Shown: positions 28,201 through 39,300 of the stretch, in pieces
Position numbering within the stretch: position 1 is the first letter of the stretch
How the letters are laid out: each line of letters opens with the position of its first letter
Source: Melieria omissa
Taxonomy: Eukaryota; Arthropoda; Insecta; Diptera; Ulidiidae
Reading direction: 5' to 3'
Length of the DNA stretch: 64,000 nucleotides
Assembly: GCA_963971225.1 (NCBI GenBank)
Contig: OZ020270.1
Coordinates: 75,470,432 to 75,534,431 of the forward strand
Position numbers and translations under genes: made by a program
The notes under the pieces: model-generated
The model's input: the letters and a program-made list of their open reading frames with translations, nothing else
The model's database searches: none
What the model was told of the DNA's origin: nothing

Positions 28201-29083
28201 AAATTAAATTCTGTGGGACATCTTTACAAAAAAGTACATCTTCCAGGGTAATTTCGTTTTGAGAATCATCACAGAGCCTAACGATGCCCTTCTTTGTAGC
28301 ATAAATATATTCCCCACACTTTGCAACTGATATCCTTATTGGGTATTCCAGATCGACACAATCGGTGAAAAGATTTTCGTTATTAATAATGTGGTCAGAA
28401 GCTCCAGAATCCAGGAGAAAAGACACGTCGCCGACAGTAGGAATTACAGCTCCATTTCCTATCATAAACGCGAAACCGTTTCGCGGTGAAGTAGTTGCAA
28501 ATTGTGCAGCTTTGGCATGTTCATTCTTTTTGTTACTCAAAAAACTTTTAAATGCATAGCAGTCTTTTTTTATATGTCCCTTTTTACCACAGTGAAAGCA
28601 TTTCACAATTGGCTTGGTATTTGTTTTAAAAGTTTTAAATTTATTTTTGTTTTTAAAGTTTTGCGAGAAGTTTTTATAGCTTTTATTGTTATTATTACAC
28701 ATCGCTTGCAATATTTTGGAACTTGTGTCTTTATTATCACTTCTTAACTTAATTTCATGATCCAGCAATCGGTTCTTTACGAAAGCCAATGTTAAATTAT
28801 CTTCTGACAGTGTTTCAATTGCGGTTACAACTCCATCATAAGATGGTGGTAATGTTAATAATAAGTGAGACACTTTGTCCATCTCATCAATTTTGGCTCC
28901 CGAAGCCAACAGTTCGTTAAGGGGAGGTTCTCCTCTTTTCGGCCGAAAATAAAGCGAAATTCTTTCATTTACTGTCGGATAATGAAACGACTCACGAATA
29001 GACGGTTTTGATGATTTATTAAGCCATCTTTCTAAAATACAAGAAAAAAATTTTTTTTTACAAAATCCAATATGGCGGCCCAA
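25259..29083 (-). CDS. copia-like gag C-terminus plus pol polyprotein, copy 1
   Basis: 1,274 codons without a stop. Residues 1-54 come from the TTAA element inserted in gag, which also supplies the ATG; element sequence starts at about L55. Then: gag C-terminal part with CCHC knuckle C162-C175; protease DSG at 225-227 in LLDSGASDH; integrase H357, H362, C393, C396 and D425, D488, E524 (35 residues between the last two); RT with D875 and YVDD at 960-963; RNase H with D1126, E1168 and D1204. The order protease-integrase-RT-RNase H defines Ty1/copia, and the wording (NGVSERMIRTITEKARTM, AIYGLKQAARCWFE) is very close to Drosophila copia. Without the gag N-terminus particle formation should fail. 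Copy 1 has YVDD, V463, I987 and C at 29168 in the insert. Confidence 0.93.
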   Translation of the reverse strand: MGRHIGFCKKKFFSCILERWLNKSSKPSIRESFHYPTVNERISLYFRPKRGEPPLNELLASGAKIDEMDKVSHLLLTLPPSYDGVVTAIETLSEDNLTLAFVKNRLLDHEIKLRSDNKDTSSKILQAMCNNNNKSYKNFSQNFKNKNKFKTFKTNTKPIVKCFHCGKKGHIKKDCYAFKSFLSNKKNEHAKAAQFATTSPRNGFAFMIGNGAVIPTVGDVSFLLDSGASDHIINNENLFTDCVDLEYPIRISVAKCGEYIYATKKGIVRLCDDSQNEITLEDVLFCKDVPQNLISVKRMQDAGLKIEFDAGGVKVSKNGQVIIDGKCIHNVPIIDFVLSRKAYASNMVKNNGYLLWHERLGHISKGKFLEIKNKNMFNDIALLKTVQPTDELCEACIYGKQARLSFNVSKNKNYIKRPLFVVHSDVCGPITPSTVDEKNYYVIFVDQYTHYCVSYLITYKSDVFATFKDFVAKSEAHFSLKVVNLYIDNGREYLSNEMRDYCVQKGISYHLTVPHTPQLNGVSERMIRTITEKARTMISGAKLDKRFWGEAVLTATYLINRSPSKALKNSMRTPFEMWHNRKPDLRYLKVFGSTVYIHNKTRKRKFDEKSWKGILVGYAPNGYKVWDVATGKFVSARDVIVDETNMVNSRTVVKDRVELRNSGNEIEFPNESTERISNEFALDKQPSGVVTSKENADPVETGENVLENTDEHNGQLQNSQLSEEKNEVRRSDRLKERPQISYKESDLLVRSCIMNAQSFIDSVPNSFDDIKNRSDRSHWEEAIKEELDSHFYNKTWSLVSKPKNKNIVSCRWVFTRKYDELGNPIRYKARLVARGFTQEYLIDYDETFAPVARISSLRFILAFANQFDLKVHHMDVKTAFLNGILKEDIYMTAPPGLSCGSDQVCRLNKAIYGLKQAARCWFEIFEQALKEIGFMNSAVDRCIYILDKGDAHHNLYVLLYVDDLVIATGNIETMTSFKNYLKSKFRITDLFEIKYFIGIKIERVNNSVSLSQSAYIENILKKFKMIDSKAVSTPLPSRLDYEALNSDENCDAPCRNLIGCLMYIMLCTRPDLSTSVNILSRYSNKNNKELWQCLKRVLRYLKGSSDLRLVYSKNLNCKEMITGYVDSDWGGSVSDRKSTTGYVFMMFESCIVCWNTKKQHSVAASSTEAEYMALFEAVREALWLKSLMNSIQIELKEPMKIYEDNQGCISIANNPSCHKRSKHIDIKYHFSREQVENKLIKIEYIPTDKQLADILTKPLSGARFLYLRSKMNLK

Positions 29084-29671
29084 AAATGGCGCGTCTTTTC
29101 AACCTCTGCAAGCGAGACATTGTTCGGAAACGTCAAGGCTGTAGCCACTTGTAGTGAACTGAAATCACAAATTTTTTTTTTATAGTAAAGAATATTAAAT
29201 TCCCTATGACTTATACCTATTTTTGAATAATTTTTATAAAAAATCATCTAATTTATGCATAATCATAGAAAAAGTTCAATTTTTACCATTTTTTTTCGAC
29301 TTTTCTTTTGTTAAAAGACTATTATTACACATTTGTTTATGTTTGTTTTAGGTATAAGTCATATAAAAAATCATACCCTTTAAGAAATGCTATAGATGAA
29401 GTAACTCGGATAAGTAGATCATGAGTTACGCTTGACGTTAGGATGAAAAAAATGGTTTTGAGATAAACGCGTAAACATCTTTGGCCGCGCAGTAAAATAG
29501 CACCAGAGCGTTCCTCCGCGCGCGAAAGTTCGACGCATCAGAGACGCTCGTATGCGATAAATATGCTGCGGATCGAAAAATCCTTTTGCACACATATTCT
29601 CGACATTCATACCTTTCATTTCATCAAAAAAAAAAATTGATTTTTTGAAAAAAAAAGAGGAGAACCTCCCC
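28921..29671. mobile_element. TTAA-flanked DNA element inside gag, copy 1 (751 bp)
   Basis: Ends GGGGAGGTTCTCCTCTTTT in inverted orientation (19 bp perfect). TTAA is duplicated at 28917-28920 and 29672-29675, the target rule of piggyBac and Kolobok elements. Removal with one TTAA brings the two gag halves back into one frame (755 bp is 2 modulo 3, matching the frame difference). The interior is AT-rich with an inner inverted pair (TGACTTATACCTA near 29208, TAGGTATAAGTCA near 29350) and A-runs of 11 and 9. No transposase. Confidence 0.9.
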
Positions 29672-30048
29672 TTAATTAGGTCGTCAAATAAATTAAAGTG
29701 ACCTAATAATGGGGATTCACTCTTTAATTTTAACGAAAGCAACCTTTTCCGCACAGCTAGTTGCGACGCTAAACTCTTTCGCTCGTATATCTGGTCTAAG
29801 TTCTTAAAAATTTGCCTTGCAGTATTTTCACTACTTGCAAAGCCAAGAAATGAATCACTTAAATACTCGATAATGATGCTTTTAGCATTCCTTACACTTT
29901 TTCTCCCTCCGTCCGTAATGTCTTCTGGCACTTCATTGTCTATCACTTTTAGAGCATCTGTTTCCGCCAAGAGTGCTCTAACTCTAAATTTCCAAATTGA
30001 ATATTTTTCGCCATCAAAAGGCTTAATGTTTCTTTTCATTTTCTCCAT
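29672..30048 (-). pseudogene. copia gag N-terminal part, cut off by the TTAA element, copy 1
   Basis: About 125 residues starting [20 protein letters not shown], with [12 protein letters not shown] and [20 protein letters not shown], which follow the copia gag (UBN2-like) pattern closely. The frame then runs into the inserted element and adds about 83 unrelated residues ending at 29419. The ATG lies 74 bases downstream of the primer site. Gag normally builds the particle; here its two halves are in different frames. Confidence 0.9.
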
Positions 30049-30122
30049 TATTTTATATTAATTAATTCAAGTTTTCCAAGTTCACTAATTTACACCAAAA
30101 AATATTTACAAAGTGGACGGGA

Positions 30123-30137
30123 GCTGGGCCCATAACC
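30123..30137 (-). other. copia primer-binding site, half initiator tRNA-Met type (copy 1)
   Basis: Minus strand GGTTATGGGCCCAGC directly follows the 5' LTR. It is complementary to the anticodon stem-loop part of initiator tRNA-Met (containing CAU), not to a tRNA 3' end. This is the known priming mode of Drosophila copia. Repeated at 35646, 41169, 46692, 52215, 57738 and 63261. Confidence 0.92.
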
Positions 30138-30516
30138 TGTTGGAGGTAGTCTTGAATAAAAACACTTTAATTTTGTTTTCTGCACTTATTTATTTTACGA
30201 CCTGTCACCAGCACTGATCAGCGAAGAATGAATCGAAGTAAAACTACCTGCGCAGAAGTAAAGTGCAACTACGCATTGCGCAATAGATACACAAATGCAA
30301 GACAACGGATACACATGCGACTAGCGCACAAACTATCCTTATCTTTATCAGACAATTGAGCGGCCTAACGGGACTTTGTCGTTGCTGCACTGCGCATCAA
30401 ATAAACAAACGCAACCGGACACGATCAATGCATTTTTGCTACGCACGAGCAGAATTCCTGCGCAATAACATATTACGCAGTTTATTAATAAAGGAATTCT
30501 TCTCGTGTATTCAACA
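30138..30516 (-). repeat. copia LTR 2 (shared by copies 1 and 2)
   Basis: Serves as 5' LTR of copy 1 and 3' LTR of copy 2. No difference from LTR 1 was noticed by eye. Confidence 0.95.
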
Positions 30517-30781
30517 CACCTCCTCAAAAATTCATTGATCGCCACAAACTGATTCACATGTTTCTACATTAAGAAAAAAAATATTTGCTGGTGAAAAGTC
30601 GTGTAATCTGGGGAATGACAATATTATGGTTCAACATTCGTTGCAAGGATTGGGAAAACCCAGAAAAACCCAATCAAACCATACATTATTACATTGTTTC
30701 TCAATATATCATATTACATTTTATACATCCTTATATACATTAAATTTTTTTATTTAATTTTTTTTGTTTCCTTCATATGCT

Positions 30782-33700
30782 TTATTTCAAATTCATTTTA
30801 CTTCTTAAATATAAAAATCTGGCTCCAGACAGCGGCTTTGTCAAAATATCCGCTAGTTGTTTATCTGTAGGAATATACTCAATTTTAATTAGTTTATTTT
30901 CAACTTGCTCTCGTGAAAAATGATATTTAATATCGATATGCTTCGATCTTTTGTGACATGACGGATTATTTGCTATACTTATGCAACCTTGGTTATCTTC
31001 ATATATTTTCATTGGTTCTTTCAATTCAATTTGTATGCTATTCATTAACGACTTCAGCCACAAGGCTTCTCTAACGGCTTCAAAAAGTGCCATATACTCT
31101 GCTTCAGTAGATGAAGCAGCAACAGAGTGTTGTTTCTTTGTATTCCAACAAACTATACATGATTCAAACATCATAAATACATAACCAGTAGTGCTTTTCC
31201 TGTCACTAACACTTCCGCCCCAATCAGAATCAACATAACCAGTTATCATTTCTTTGCAATTTAAGTTTTTAGAATAGACTAATCTTAAATCACTCGAACC
31301 TTTAAGATATCTTAGAACTCTTTTAAGGCACTGCCACAATTCTTTATTATTTTTATTGCTATATCGACTCAATATATTAACCGATGTACTTAAATCGGGT
31401 CGTGTGCACAACATAATATACATTAAACAGCCAATTAAATTACGACACGGTGCATCACAATTTTCGTCTGAATTCAATGCTTCATAATCTAGCCTACTTG
31501 GAAGTGGAGTACTAACTGCTTTAGAATCAATCATCTTAAATTTCTTTAAAATATTTTCGATATAAGCGGACTGACTAAGACTTACGCTATTATTAACTCT
31601 TTCGATCTTTATCCCAATAAAATATTTAATCTCAAATAAATCAGTTATCCTAAATTTGCTCTTCAAATAATTTTTAAAACTGGTCATTGTTTCAATATTC
31701 CCTGTTGCTATTACTAGGTCATTCACATATAATAACACATACAGATTGTGATGTGCATCACCCTTATCAAGAATGTAAATACAACGATCTACAGCTGAAT
31801 TCATGAAACCGATTTCTTTCAATGCTTGTTCAAAAATTTCAAACCAACACCTTGCAGCCTGCTTAAGACCATATATTGCTTTATTCAATCTGCAGACCTG
31901 ATCACTACCACAGGATAATCCCGGAGGAGCCGTCATATAAATATCTTCTTTCAATATACCATTTAAAAATGCGGTTTTAACATCCATGTGGTGAACTTTC
32001 AAGTCAAATTGGTTTGCAAAAGCTAATATAAATCGGAGACTAGAAATTCTTGCTACTGGAGCAAATGTTTCGTCATAATCAATTAAATATTCCTGTGTGA
32101 AACCACGTGCGACCAGCCTTGCTTTATATCTAATTGGATTGCCTAGCTCGTCATATTTCCTTGTAAAAACCCACCTACAACTAACTATGTTCTTATTTTT
32201 AGGTTTTGATACAAGAGACCAAGTTTTGTTATAAAAATGAGAATCAAGCTCTTCTTTAATTGCTTCTTCCCAATGTGACCTATCGCTTCTATTTTTAATA
32301 TCATCAAAAGAATTTGGAACGCTATCAATGAAACTTTGTGCATTCATTATGCAACTTCTGACTAACAAATCACTTTCTTTGTATGATATCTGTGGCCGTT
32401 CCTTCAATCGATCACTTCTTCTGACTTCGTTTTTTTCCTCACTTAACTGTGAGTTTTGCAGCTGACCATTGTGTTCATCAGTATTCTCTAATACATTTTC
32501 ACCAGTCTCAACTGGATCGGCATTCTCTTTACTTGTTACCACACCACTAGGCTGTTTATCTAATGCAAATTCATTAGATATCCTTTCCGTACTCTCATTC
32601 GGGAATTCAATTTCATTACCAGAGTTTCTCAACTCTACTCTGTCTTTTACAACAGTCCTAGAATTTACCATGTTTGTTTCATCAACGATCACATCTCTCG
32701 CTGACACAAACTTTCCAGTTGCCACATCCCACACTTTGTATCCATTTGGTGCGTATCCAACAAGAATACCTTTCCACGATTTTTCATCAAATTTTCGTTT
32801 TCTTGTTTTATTATGGATATATACTGTCGAACCAAATACTTTCAAATATCTTAAATCAGGCTTTCTATTGTGCCACATTTCAAATGGTGTTCTCATACTA
32901 TTTTTCAACGCTTTACTTGGACTTCGGTTAATCAAATAGGTAGCTGTCAATACAGCTTCACCCCAAAACCGTTTGTCCAATTTCGCGCCACTAATCATAG
33001 TACGAGCTTTTTCCGTTATTGTTCTTATCATGCGTTCAGACACACCATTTAGTTGTGGAGTATGTGGAACTGTTAGGTGGTAACTGATGCCTTTTTGAAC
33101 ACAATAGTCGCGCATCTCATTTGACAAATATTCTCTCCCATTATCAATATATAAATTTACAACTTTTAAACTGAAATGGGCTTCACTTTTTGCAACAAAA
33201 TCTTTGAAAGTGGCAAAAACGTCAGACTTATAGGTGATTAAATAACTTACACAGTAGTGTGTATATTGATCAACAAATATTACGTAATAGTTCTTTTCAT
33301 CAACTGTAGAAGGTGTTATCGGGCCACAGACATCTGAATGGACTACAAATAAAGGTCTTTTAATGTAATTTTTATTTTTAGATACATTAAAACTTAGTCT
33401 AGCTTGTTTTCCATATATACATGCCTCACATAATTCATCAGTTGGTTGCACAGTCTTTAAAAGTGCAATATCATTAAACATATTTTTGTTTTTTATTTCC
33501 AAGAACTTTCCTTTACTAATATGTCCTAATCTTTCATGCCACAAAAGATAACCATTATTTTTAACCATATTTGATGCATACGCTTTTCTGCTTAAAACAA
33601 AGTCGATAATAGGAACATTATGAATACATTTACCATCAATGATTACTTGACCATTCTTGCTGACTTTAACACCTCCTGCATCAAATTCGATTTTCAATCC

Positions 33701-34606
33701 AGCATCCTGCATCCGTTTCACTGAAATTAAATTCTGTGGGACATCTTTACAAAAAAGTACATCTTCCAGGGTAATTTCGTTTTGAGAATCATCACAGAGC
33801 CTAACGATGCCCTTCTTTGTAGCATAAATATATTCCCCACACTTTGCAACTGATATCCTTATTGGGTATTCCAGATCGACACAATCGGTGAAAAGATTTT
33901 CGTTATTAATAATGTGGTCAGAAGCTCCAGAATCCAGGAGAAAAGACACGTCGCCGACAGTAGGAATTACAGCTCCATTTCCTATCATAAACGCGAAACC
34001 GTTTCGCGGTGAAGTAGTTGCAAATTGTGCAGCTTTGGCATGTTCATTCTTTTTGTTACTCAAAAAACTTTTAAATGCATAGCAGTCTTTTTTTATATGT
34101 CCCTTTTTACCACAGTGAAAGCATTTCACAATTGGCTTGGTATTTGTTTTAAAAGTTTTAAATTTATTTTTGTTTTTAAAGTTTTGCGAGAAGTTTTTAT
34201 AGCTTTTATTGTTATTATTACACATCGCTTGCAATATTTTGGAACTTGTGTCTTTATTATCACTTCTTAACTTAATTTCATGATCCAGCAATCGGTTCTT
34301 TACGAAAGCCAATGTTAAATTATCTTCTGACAGTGTTTCAATTGCGGTTACAACTCCATCATAAGATGGTGGTAATGTTAATAATAAGTGAGACACTTTG
34401 TCCATCTCATCAATTTTGGCTCCCGAAGCCAACAGTTCGTTAAGGGGAGGTTCTCCTCTTTTCGGCCGAAAATAAAGCGAAATTCTTTCATTTACTGTCG
34501 GATAATGAAACGACTCACGAATAGACGGTTTTGATGATTTATTAAGCCATCTTTCTAAAATACAAGAAAAAAATTTTTTTTTACAAAATCCAATATGGCG
34601 GCCCAA
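30782..34606 (-). CDS. copia-like pol polyprotein, copy 2 (RT active site altered)
   Basis: Same layout as copy 1, open over 1,274 codons. A C-to-T change at 31723 (plus strand) makes the first catalytic aspartate of YVDD an asparagine (D962N). This should abolish DNA synthesis by this RT. Shared with copy 5. Confidence 0.93.
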   Translation of the reverse strand: MGRHIGFCKKKFFSCILERWLNKSSKPSIRESFHYPTVNERISLYFRPKRGEPPLNELLASGAKIDEMDKVSHLLLTLPPSYDGVVTAIETLSEDNLTLAFVKNRLLDHEIKLRSDNKDTSSKILQAMCNNNNKSYKNFSQNFKNKNKFKTFKTNTKPIVKCFHCGKKGHIKKDCYAFKSFLSNKKNEHAKAAQFATTSPRNGFAFMIGNGAVIPTVGDVSFLLDSGASDHIINNENLFTDCVDLEYPIRISVAKCGEYIYATKKGIVRLCDDSQNEITLEDVLFCKDVPQNLISVKRMQDAGLKIEFDAGGVKVSKNGQVIIDGKCIHNVPIIDFVLSRKAYASNMVKNNGYLLWHERLGHISKGKFLEIKNKNMFNDIALLKTVQPTDELCEACIYGKQARLSFNVSKNKNYIKRPLFVVHSDVCGPITPSTVDEKNYYVIFVDQYTHYCVSYLITYKSDVFATFKDFVAKSEAHFSLKVVNLYIDNGREYLSNEMRDYCVQKGISYHLTVPHTPQLNGVSERMIRTITEKARTMISGAKLDKRFWGEAVLTATYLINRSPSKALKNSMRTPFEMWHNRKPDLRYLKVFGSTVYIHNKTRKRKFDEKSWKGILVGYAPNGYKVWDVATGKFVSARDVIVDETNMVNSRTVVKDRVELRNSGNEIEFPNESTERISNEFALDKQPSGVVTSKENADPVETGENVLENTDEHNGQLQNSQLSEEKNEVRRSDRLKERPQISYKESDLLVRSCIMNAQSFIDSVPNSFDDIKNRSDRSHWEEAIKEELDSHFYNKTWSLVSKPKNKNIVSCRWVFTRKYDELGNPIRYKARLVARGFTQEYLIDYDETFAPVARISSLRFILAFANQFDLKVHHMDVKTAFLNGILKEDIYMTAPPGLSCGSDQVCRLNKAIYGLKQAARCWFEIFEQALKEIGFMNSAVDRCIYILDKGDAHHNLYVLLYVNDLVIATGNIETMTSFKNYLKSKFRITDLFEIKYFIGIKIERVNNSVSLSQSAYIENILKKFKMIDSKAVSTPLPSRLDYEALNSDENCDAPCRNLIGCLMYIMLCTRPDLSTSVNILSRYSNKNNKELWQCLKRVLRYLKGSSDLRLVYSKNLNCKEMITGYVDSDWGGSVSDRKSTTGYVFMMFESCIVCWNTKKQHSVAASSTEAEYMALFEAVREALWLKSLMNSIQIELKEPMKIYEDNQGCISIANNPSCHKRSKHIDIKYHFSREQVENKLIKIEYIPTDKQLADILTKPLSGARFLYLRSKMNLK

Positions 34607-35194
34607 AAATGGCGCGTCTTTTCAACCTCTGCAAGCGAGACATTGTTCGGAAACGTCAAGGCTGTAGCCACTTGTAGTGAACTGAAATCACAAATTTTTT
34701 TTTTATAGTAAAGAATATTAAATTCCCTATGACTTATACCTATTTTTGAATAATTTTTATAAAAAATCATCTAATTTATGCATAATCATAGAAAAAGTTC
34801 AATTTTTACCATTTTTTTTCGACTTTTCTTTTGTTAAAAGACTATTATTACACATTTGTTTATGTTTGTTTTAGGTATAAGTCATATAAAAAATCATACC
34901 CTTTAAGAAATGCTATAGATGAAGTAACTCGGATAAGTAGATCATGAGTTACGCTTGACGTTAGGATGAAAAAAATGGTTTTGAGATAAACGCGTAAACA
35001 TCTTTGGCCGCGCAGTAAAATAGCACCAGAGCGTTCCTCCGCGCGCGAAAGTTCGACGCATCAGAGACGCTCGTATGCGATAAATATGCTGCGGATCGAA
35101 AAATCCTTTTGCACACATATTCTCGACATTCATACCTTTCATTTCATCAAAAAAAAAAATTGATTTTTTGAAAAAAAAAGAGGAGAACCTCCCC
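34444..35194. mobile_element. TTAA-flanked element in gag, copy 2
   Basis: Same ends and position as in copy 1. C at the site equivalent to 29168 (ICD form in the overlapping frame), A-runs 11 and 9. Confidence 0.9.
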
Positions 35195-35571
35195 TTAATT
35201 AGGTCGTCAAATAAATTAAAGTGACCTAATAATGGGGATTCACTCTTTAATTTTAACGAAAGCAACCTTTTCCGCACAGCTAGTTGCGACGCTAAACTCT
35301 TTCGCTCGTATATCTGGTCTAAGTTCTTAAAAATTTGCCTTGCAGTATTTTCACTACTTGCAAAGCCAAGAAATGAATCACTTAAATACTCGATAATGAT
35401 GCTTTTAGCATTCCTTACACTTTTTCTCCCTCCGTCCGTAATGTCTTCTGGCACTTCATTGTCTATCACTTTTAGAGTATCTGTTTCCGCCAAGAGTGCT
35501 CTAACTCTAAATTTCCAAATTGAATATTTTTCGCCATCAAAAGGCTTAATGTTTCTTTTCATTTTCTCCAT
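35195..35571 (-). pseudogene. copia gag N-terminal part, copy 2
   Basis: Differs from all other copies by A32T (T for C near 35478). Severed by the TTAA element as in copy 1. Confidence 0.88.
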
Positions 35572-35660
35572 TATTTTATATTAATTAATTCAAGTTTTCC
35601 AAGTTCACTAATTTACACCAAAAAATATTTACAAAGTGGACGGGAGCTGGGCCCATAACC

Positions 35661-36039
35661 TGTTGGAGGTAGTCTTGAATAAAAACACTTTAATTTTGTT
35701 TTCTGCACTTATTTATTTTACGACCTGTCACCAGCACTGATCAGCGAAGAATGAATCGAAGTAAAACTACCTGCGCAGAAGTAAAGTGCAACTACGCATT
35801 GCGCAATAGATACACAAATGCAAGACAACGGATACACATGCGACTAGCGCACAAACTATCCTTATCTTTATCAGACAATTGAGCGGCCTAACGGGACTTT
35901 GTCGTTGCTGCACTGCGCATCAAATAAACAAACGCAACCGGACACGATCAATGCATTTTTGCTACGCACGAGCAGAATTCCTGCGCAATAACATATTACG
36001 CAGTTTATTAATAAAGGAATTCTTCTCGTGTATTCAACA
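35661..36039 (-). repeat. copia LTR 3
   Basis: Between copies 2 and 3; same length and ends as the others. Confidence 0.95.
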
Positions 36040-36304
36040 CACCTCCTCAAAAATTCATTGATCGCCACAAACTGATTCACATGTTTCTACATTAAGAAAA
36101 AAAATATTTGCTGGTGAAAAGTCGTGTAATCTGGGGAATGACAATATTATGGTTCAACATTCGTTGCAAGGATTGGGAAAACCCAGAAAAACCCAATCAA
36201 ACCATACATTATTACATTGTTTCTCAATATATCATATTACATTTTATACATCCTTATATACATTAAATTTTTTTATTTAATTTTTTTTGTTTCCTTCATA
36301 TGCT

Positions 36305-39300
36305 TTATTTCAAATTCATTTTACTTCTTAAATATAAAAATCTGGCTCCAGACAGCGGCTTTGTCAAAATATCCGCTAGTTGTTTATCTGTAGGAATATA
36401 CTCAATTTTAATTAGTTTATTTTCAACTTGCTCTCGTGAAAAATGATATTTAATATCGATATGCTTCGATCTTTTGTGACATGACGGATTATTTGCTATA
36501 CTTATGCAACCTTGGTTATCTTCATATATTTTCATTGGTTCTTTCAATTCAATTTGTATGCTATTCATTAACGACTTCAGCCACAAGGCTTCTCTAACGG
36601 CTTCAAAAAGTGCCATATACTCTGCTTCAGTAGATGAAGCAGCAACAGAGTGTTGTTTCTTTGTATTCCAACAAACTATACATGATTCAAACATCATAAA
36701 TACATAACCAGTAGTGCTTTTCCTGTCACTAACACTTCCGCCCCAATCAGAATCAACATAACCAGTTATCATTTCTTTGCAATTTAAGTTTTTAGAATAG
36801 ACTAATCTTAAATCACTCGAACCTTTAAGATATCTTAGAACTCTTTTAAGGCACTGCCACAATTCTTTATTATTTTTATTGCTATATCGACTCAATATAT
36901 TAACCGATGTACTTAAATCGGGTCGTGTGCACAACATAATATACATTAAACAGCCAATTAAATTACGACACGGTGCATCACAATTTTCGTCTGAATTCAA
37001 TGCTTCATAATCTAGCCTACTTGGAAGTGGAGTACTAACTGCTTTAGAATCAATCATCTTAAATTTCTTTAAAATATTTTCGATATAAGCGGACTGACTA
37101 AGACTTACGCTATTATTAACTCTTTCGATCTTTATCCCAATAAAATATTTAATCTCAAATAAATCAGTCATCCTAAATTTGCTCTTCAAATAATTTTTAA
37201 AACTGGTCATTGTTTCAATATTCCCTGTTGCTATTACTAGGTCATCCACATATAATAACACATACAGATTGTGATGTGCATCACCCTTATCAAGAATGTA
37301 AATACAACGATCTACAGCTGAATTCATGAAACCGATTTCTTTCAATGCTTGTTCAAAAATTTCAAACCAACACCTTGCAGCCTGCTTAAGACCATATATT
37401 GCTTTATTCAATCTGCAGACCTGATCACTACCACAGGATAATCCCGGAGGAGCCGTCATATAAATATCTTCTTTCAATATACCATTTAAAAATGCGGTTT
37501 TAACATCCATGTGGTGAACTTTCAAGTCAAATTGGTTTGCAAAAGCTAATATAAATCGGAGACTAGAAATTCTTGCTACTGGAGCAAATGTTTCGTCATA
37601 ATCAATTAAATATTCCTGTGTGAAACCACGTGCGACCAGCCTTGCTTTATATCTAATTGGATTGCCTAGCTCGTCATATTTCCTTGTAAAAACCCACCTA
37701 CAACTAACTATGTTCTTATTTTTAGGTTTTGATACAAGAGACCAAGTTTTGTTATAAAAATGAGAATCAAGCTCTTCTTTAATTGCTTCTTCCCAATGTG
37801 ACCTATCGCTTCTATTTTTAATATCATCAAAAGAATTTGGAACGCTATCAATGAAACTTTGTGCATTCATTATGCAACTTCTGACTAACAAATCACTTTC
37901 TTTGTATGATATCTGTGGCCGTTCCTTCAATCGATCACTTCTTCTGACTTCGTTTTTTTCCTCACTTAACTGTGAGTTTTGCAGCTGACCATTGTGTTCA
38001 TCAGTATTCTCTAATACATTTTCACCAGTCTCAACTGGATCGGCATTCTCTTTACTTGTTACCACACCACTAGGCTGTTTATCTAATGCAAATTCATTAG
38101 ATATCCTTTCCGTACTCTCATTCGGGAATTCAATTTCATTACCAGAGTTTCTCAACTCTACTCTGTCTTTTACAACAGTCCTAGAATTTACCATGTTTGT
38201 TTCATCAACGATCACATCTCTCGCTGACACAAACTTTCCAGTTGCCACATCCCACACTTTGTATCCATTTGGTGCGTATCCAACAAGAATACCTTTCCAC
38301 GATTTTTCATCAAATTTTCGTTTTCTTGTTTTATTATGGATATATACTGTCGAACCAAATACTTTCAAATATCTTAAATCAGGCTTTCTATTGTGCCACA
38401 TTTCAAATGGTGTTCTCATACTATTTTTCAACGCTTTACTTGGACTTCGGTTAATCAAATAGGTAGCTGTCAATACAGCTTCACCCCAAAACCGTTTGTC
38501 CAATTTCGCGCCACTAATCATAGTACGAGCTTTTTCCGTTATTGTTCTTATCATGCGTTCAGACACACCATTTAGTTGTGGAGTATGTGGAACTGTTAGG
38601 TGGTAACTGATGCCTTTTTGAACACAATAGTCGCGCATCTCATTTGACAAATATTCTCTCCCATTATCAATATATAAATTTACAACTTTTAAACTGAAAT
38701 GGGCTTCACTTTTTGCAACAAAATCTTTGAAAGTGGCAAAAAAGTCAGACTTATAGGTGATTAAATAACTTACACAGTAGTGTGTATATTGATCAACAAA
38801 TATTACGTAATAGTTCTTTTCATCAACTGTAGAAGGTGTTATCGGGCCACAGACATCTGAATGGACTACAAATAAAGGTCTTTTAATGTAATTTTTATTT
38901 TTAGATACATTAAAACTTAGTCTAGCTTGTTTTCCATATATACATGCCTCACATAATTCATCAGTTGGTTGCACAGTCTTTAAAAGTGCAATATCATTAA
39001 ACATATTTTTGTTTTTTATTTCCAAGAACTTTCCTTTACTAATATGTCCTAATCTTTCATGCCACAAAAGATAACCATTATTTTTAACCATATTTGATGC
39101 ATACGCTTTTCTGCTTAAAACAAAGTCGATAATAGGAACATTATGAATACATTTACCATCAATGATTACTTGACCATTCTTGCTGACTTTAACACCTCCT
39201 GCATCAAATTCGATTTTCAATCCAGCATCCTGCATCCGTTTCACTGAAATTAAATTCTGTGGGACATCTTTACAAAAAAGTACATCTTCCAGGGTAATTT

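Noticed and set aside
29032..29247. A 71-codon minus frame in the TTAA insert
   Set aside because: AT-rich chance frame; the insert has no transposase motif.
30348..30557. A 69-codon minus frame across each LTR and its edge
   Set aside because: No homology; it is a chance frame in U3. A regulatory peptide cannot be excluded, but nothing supports it.
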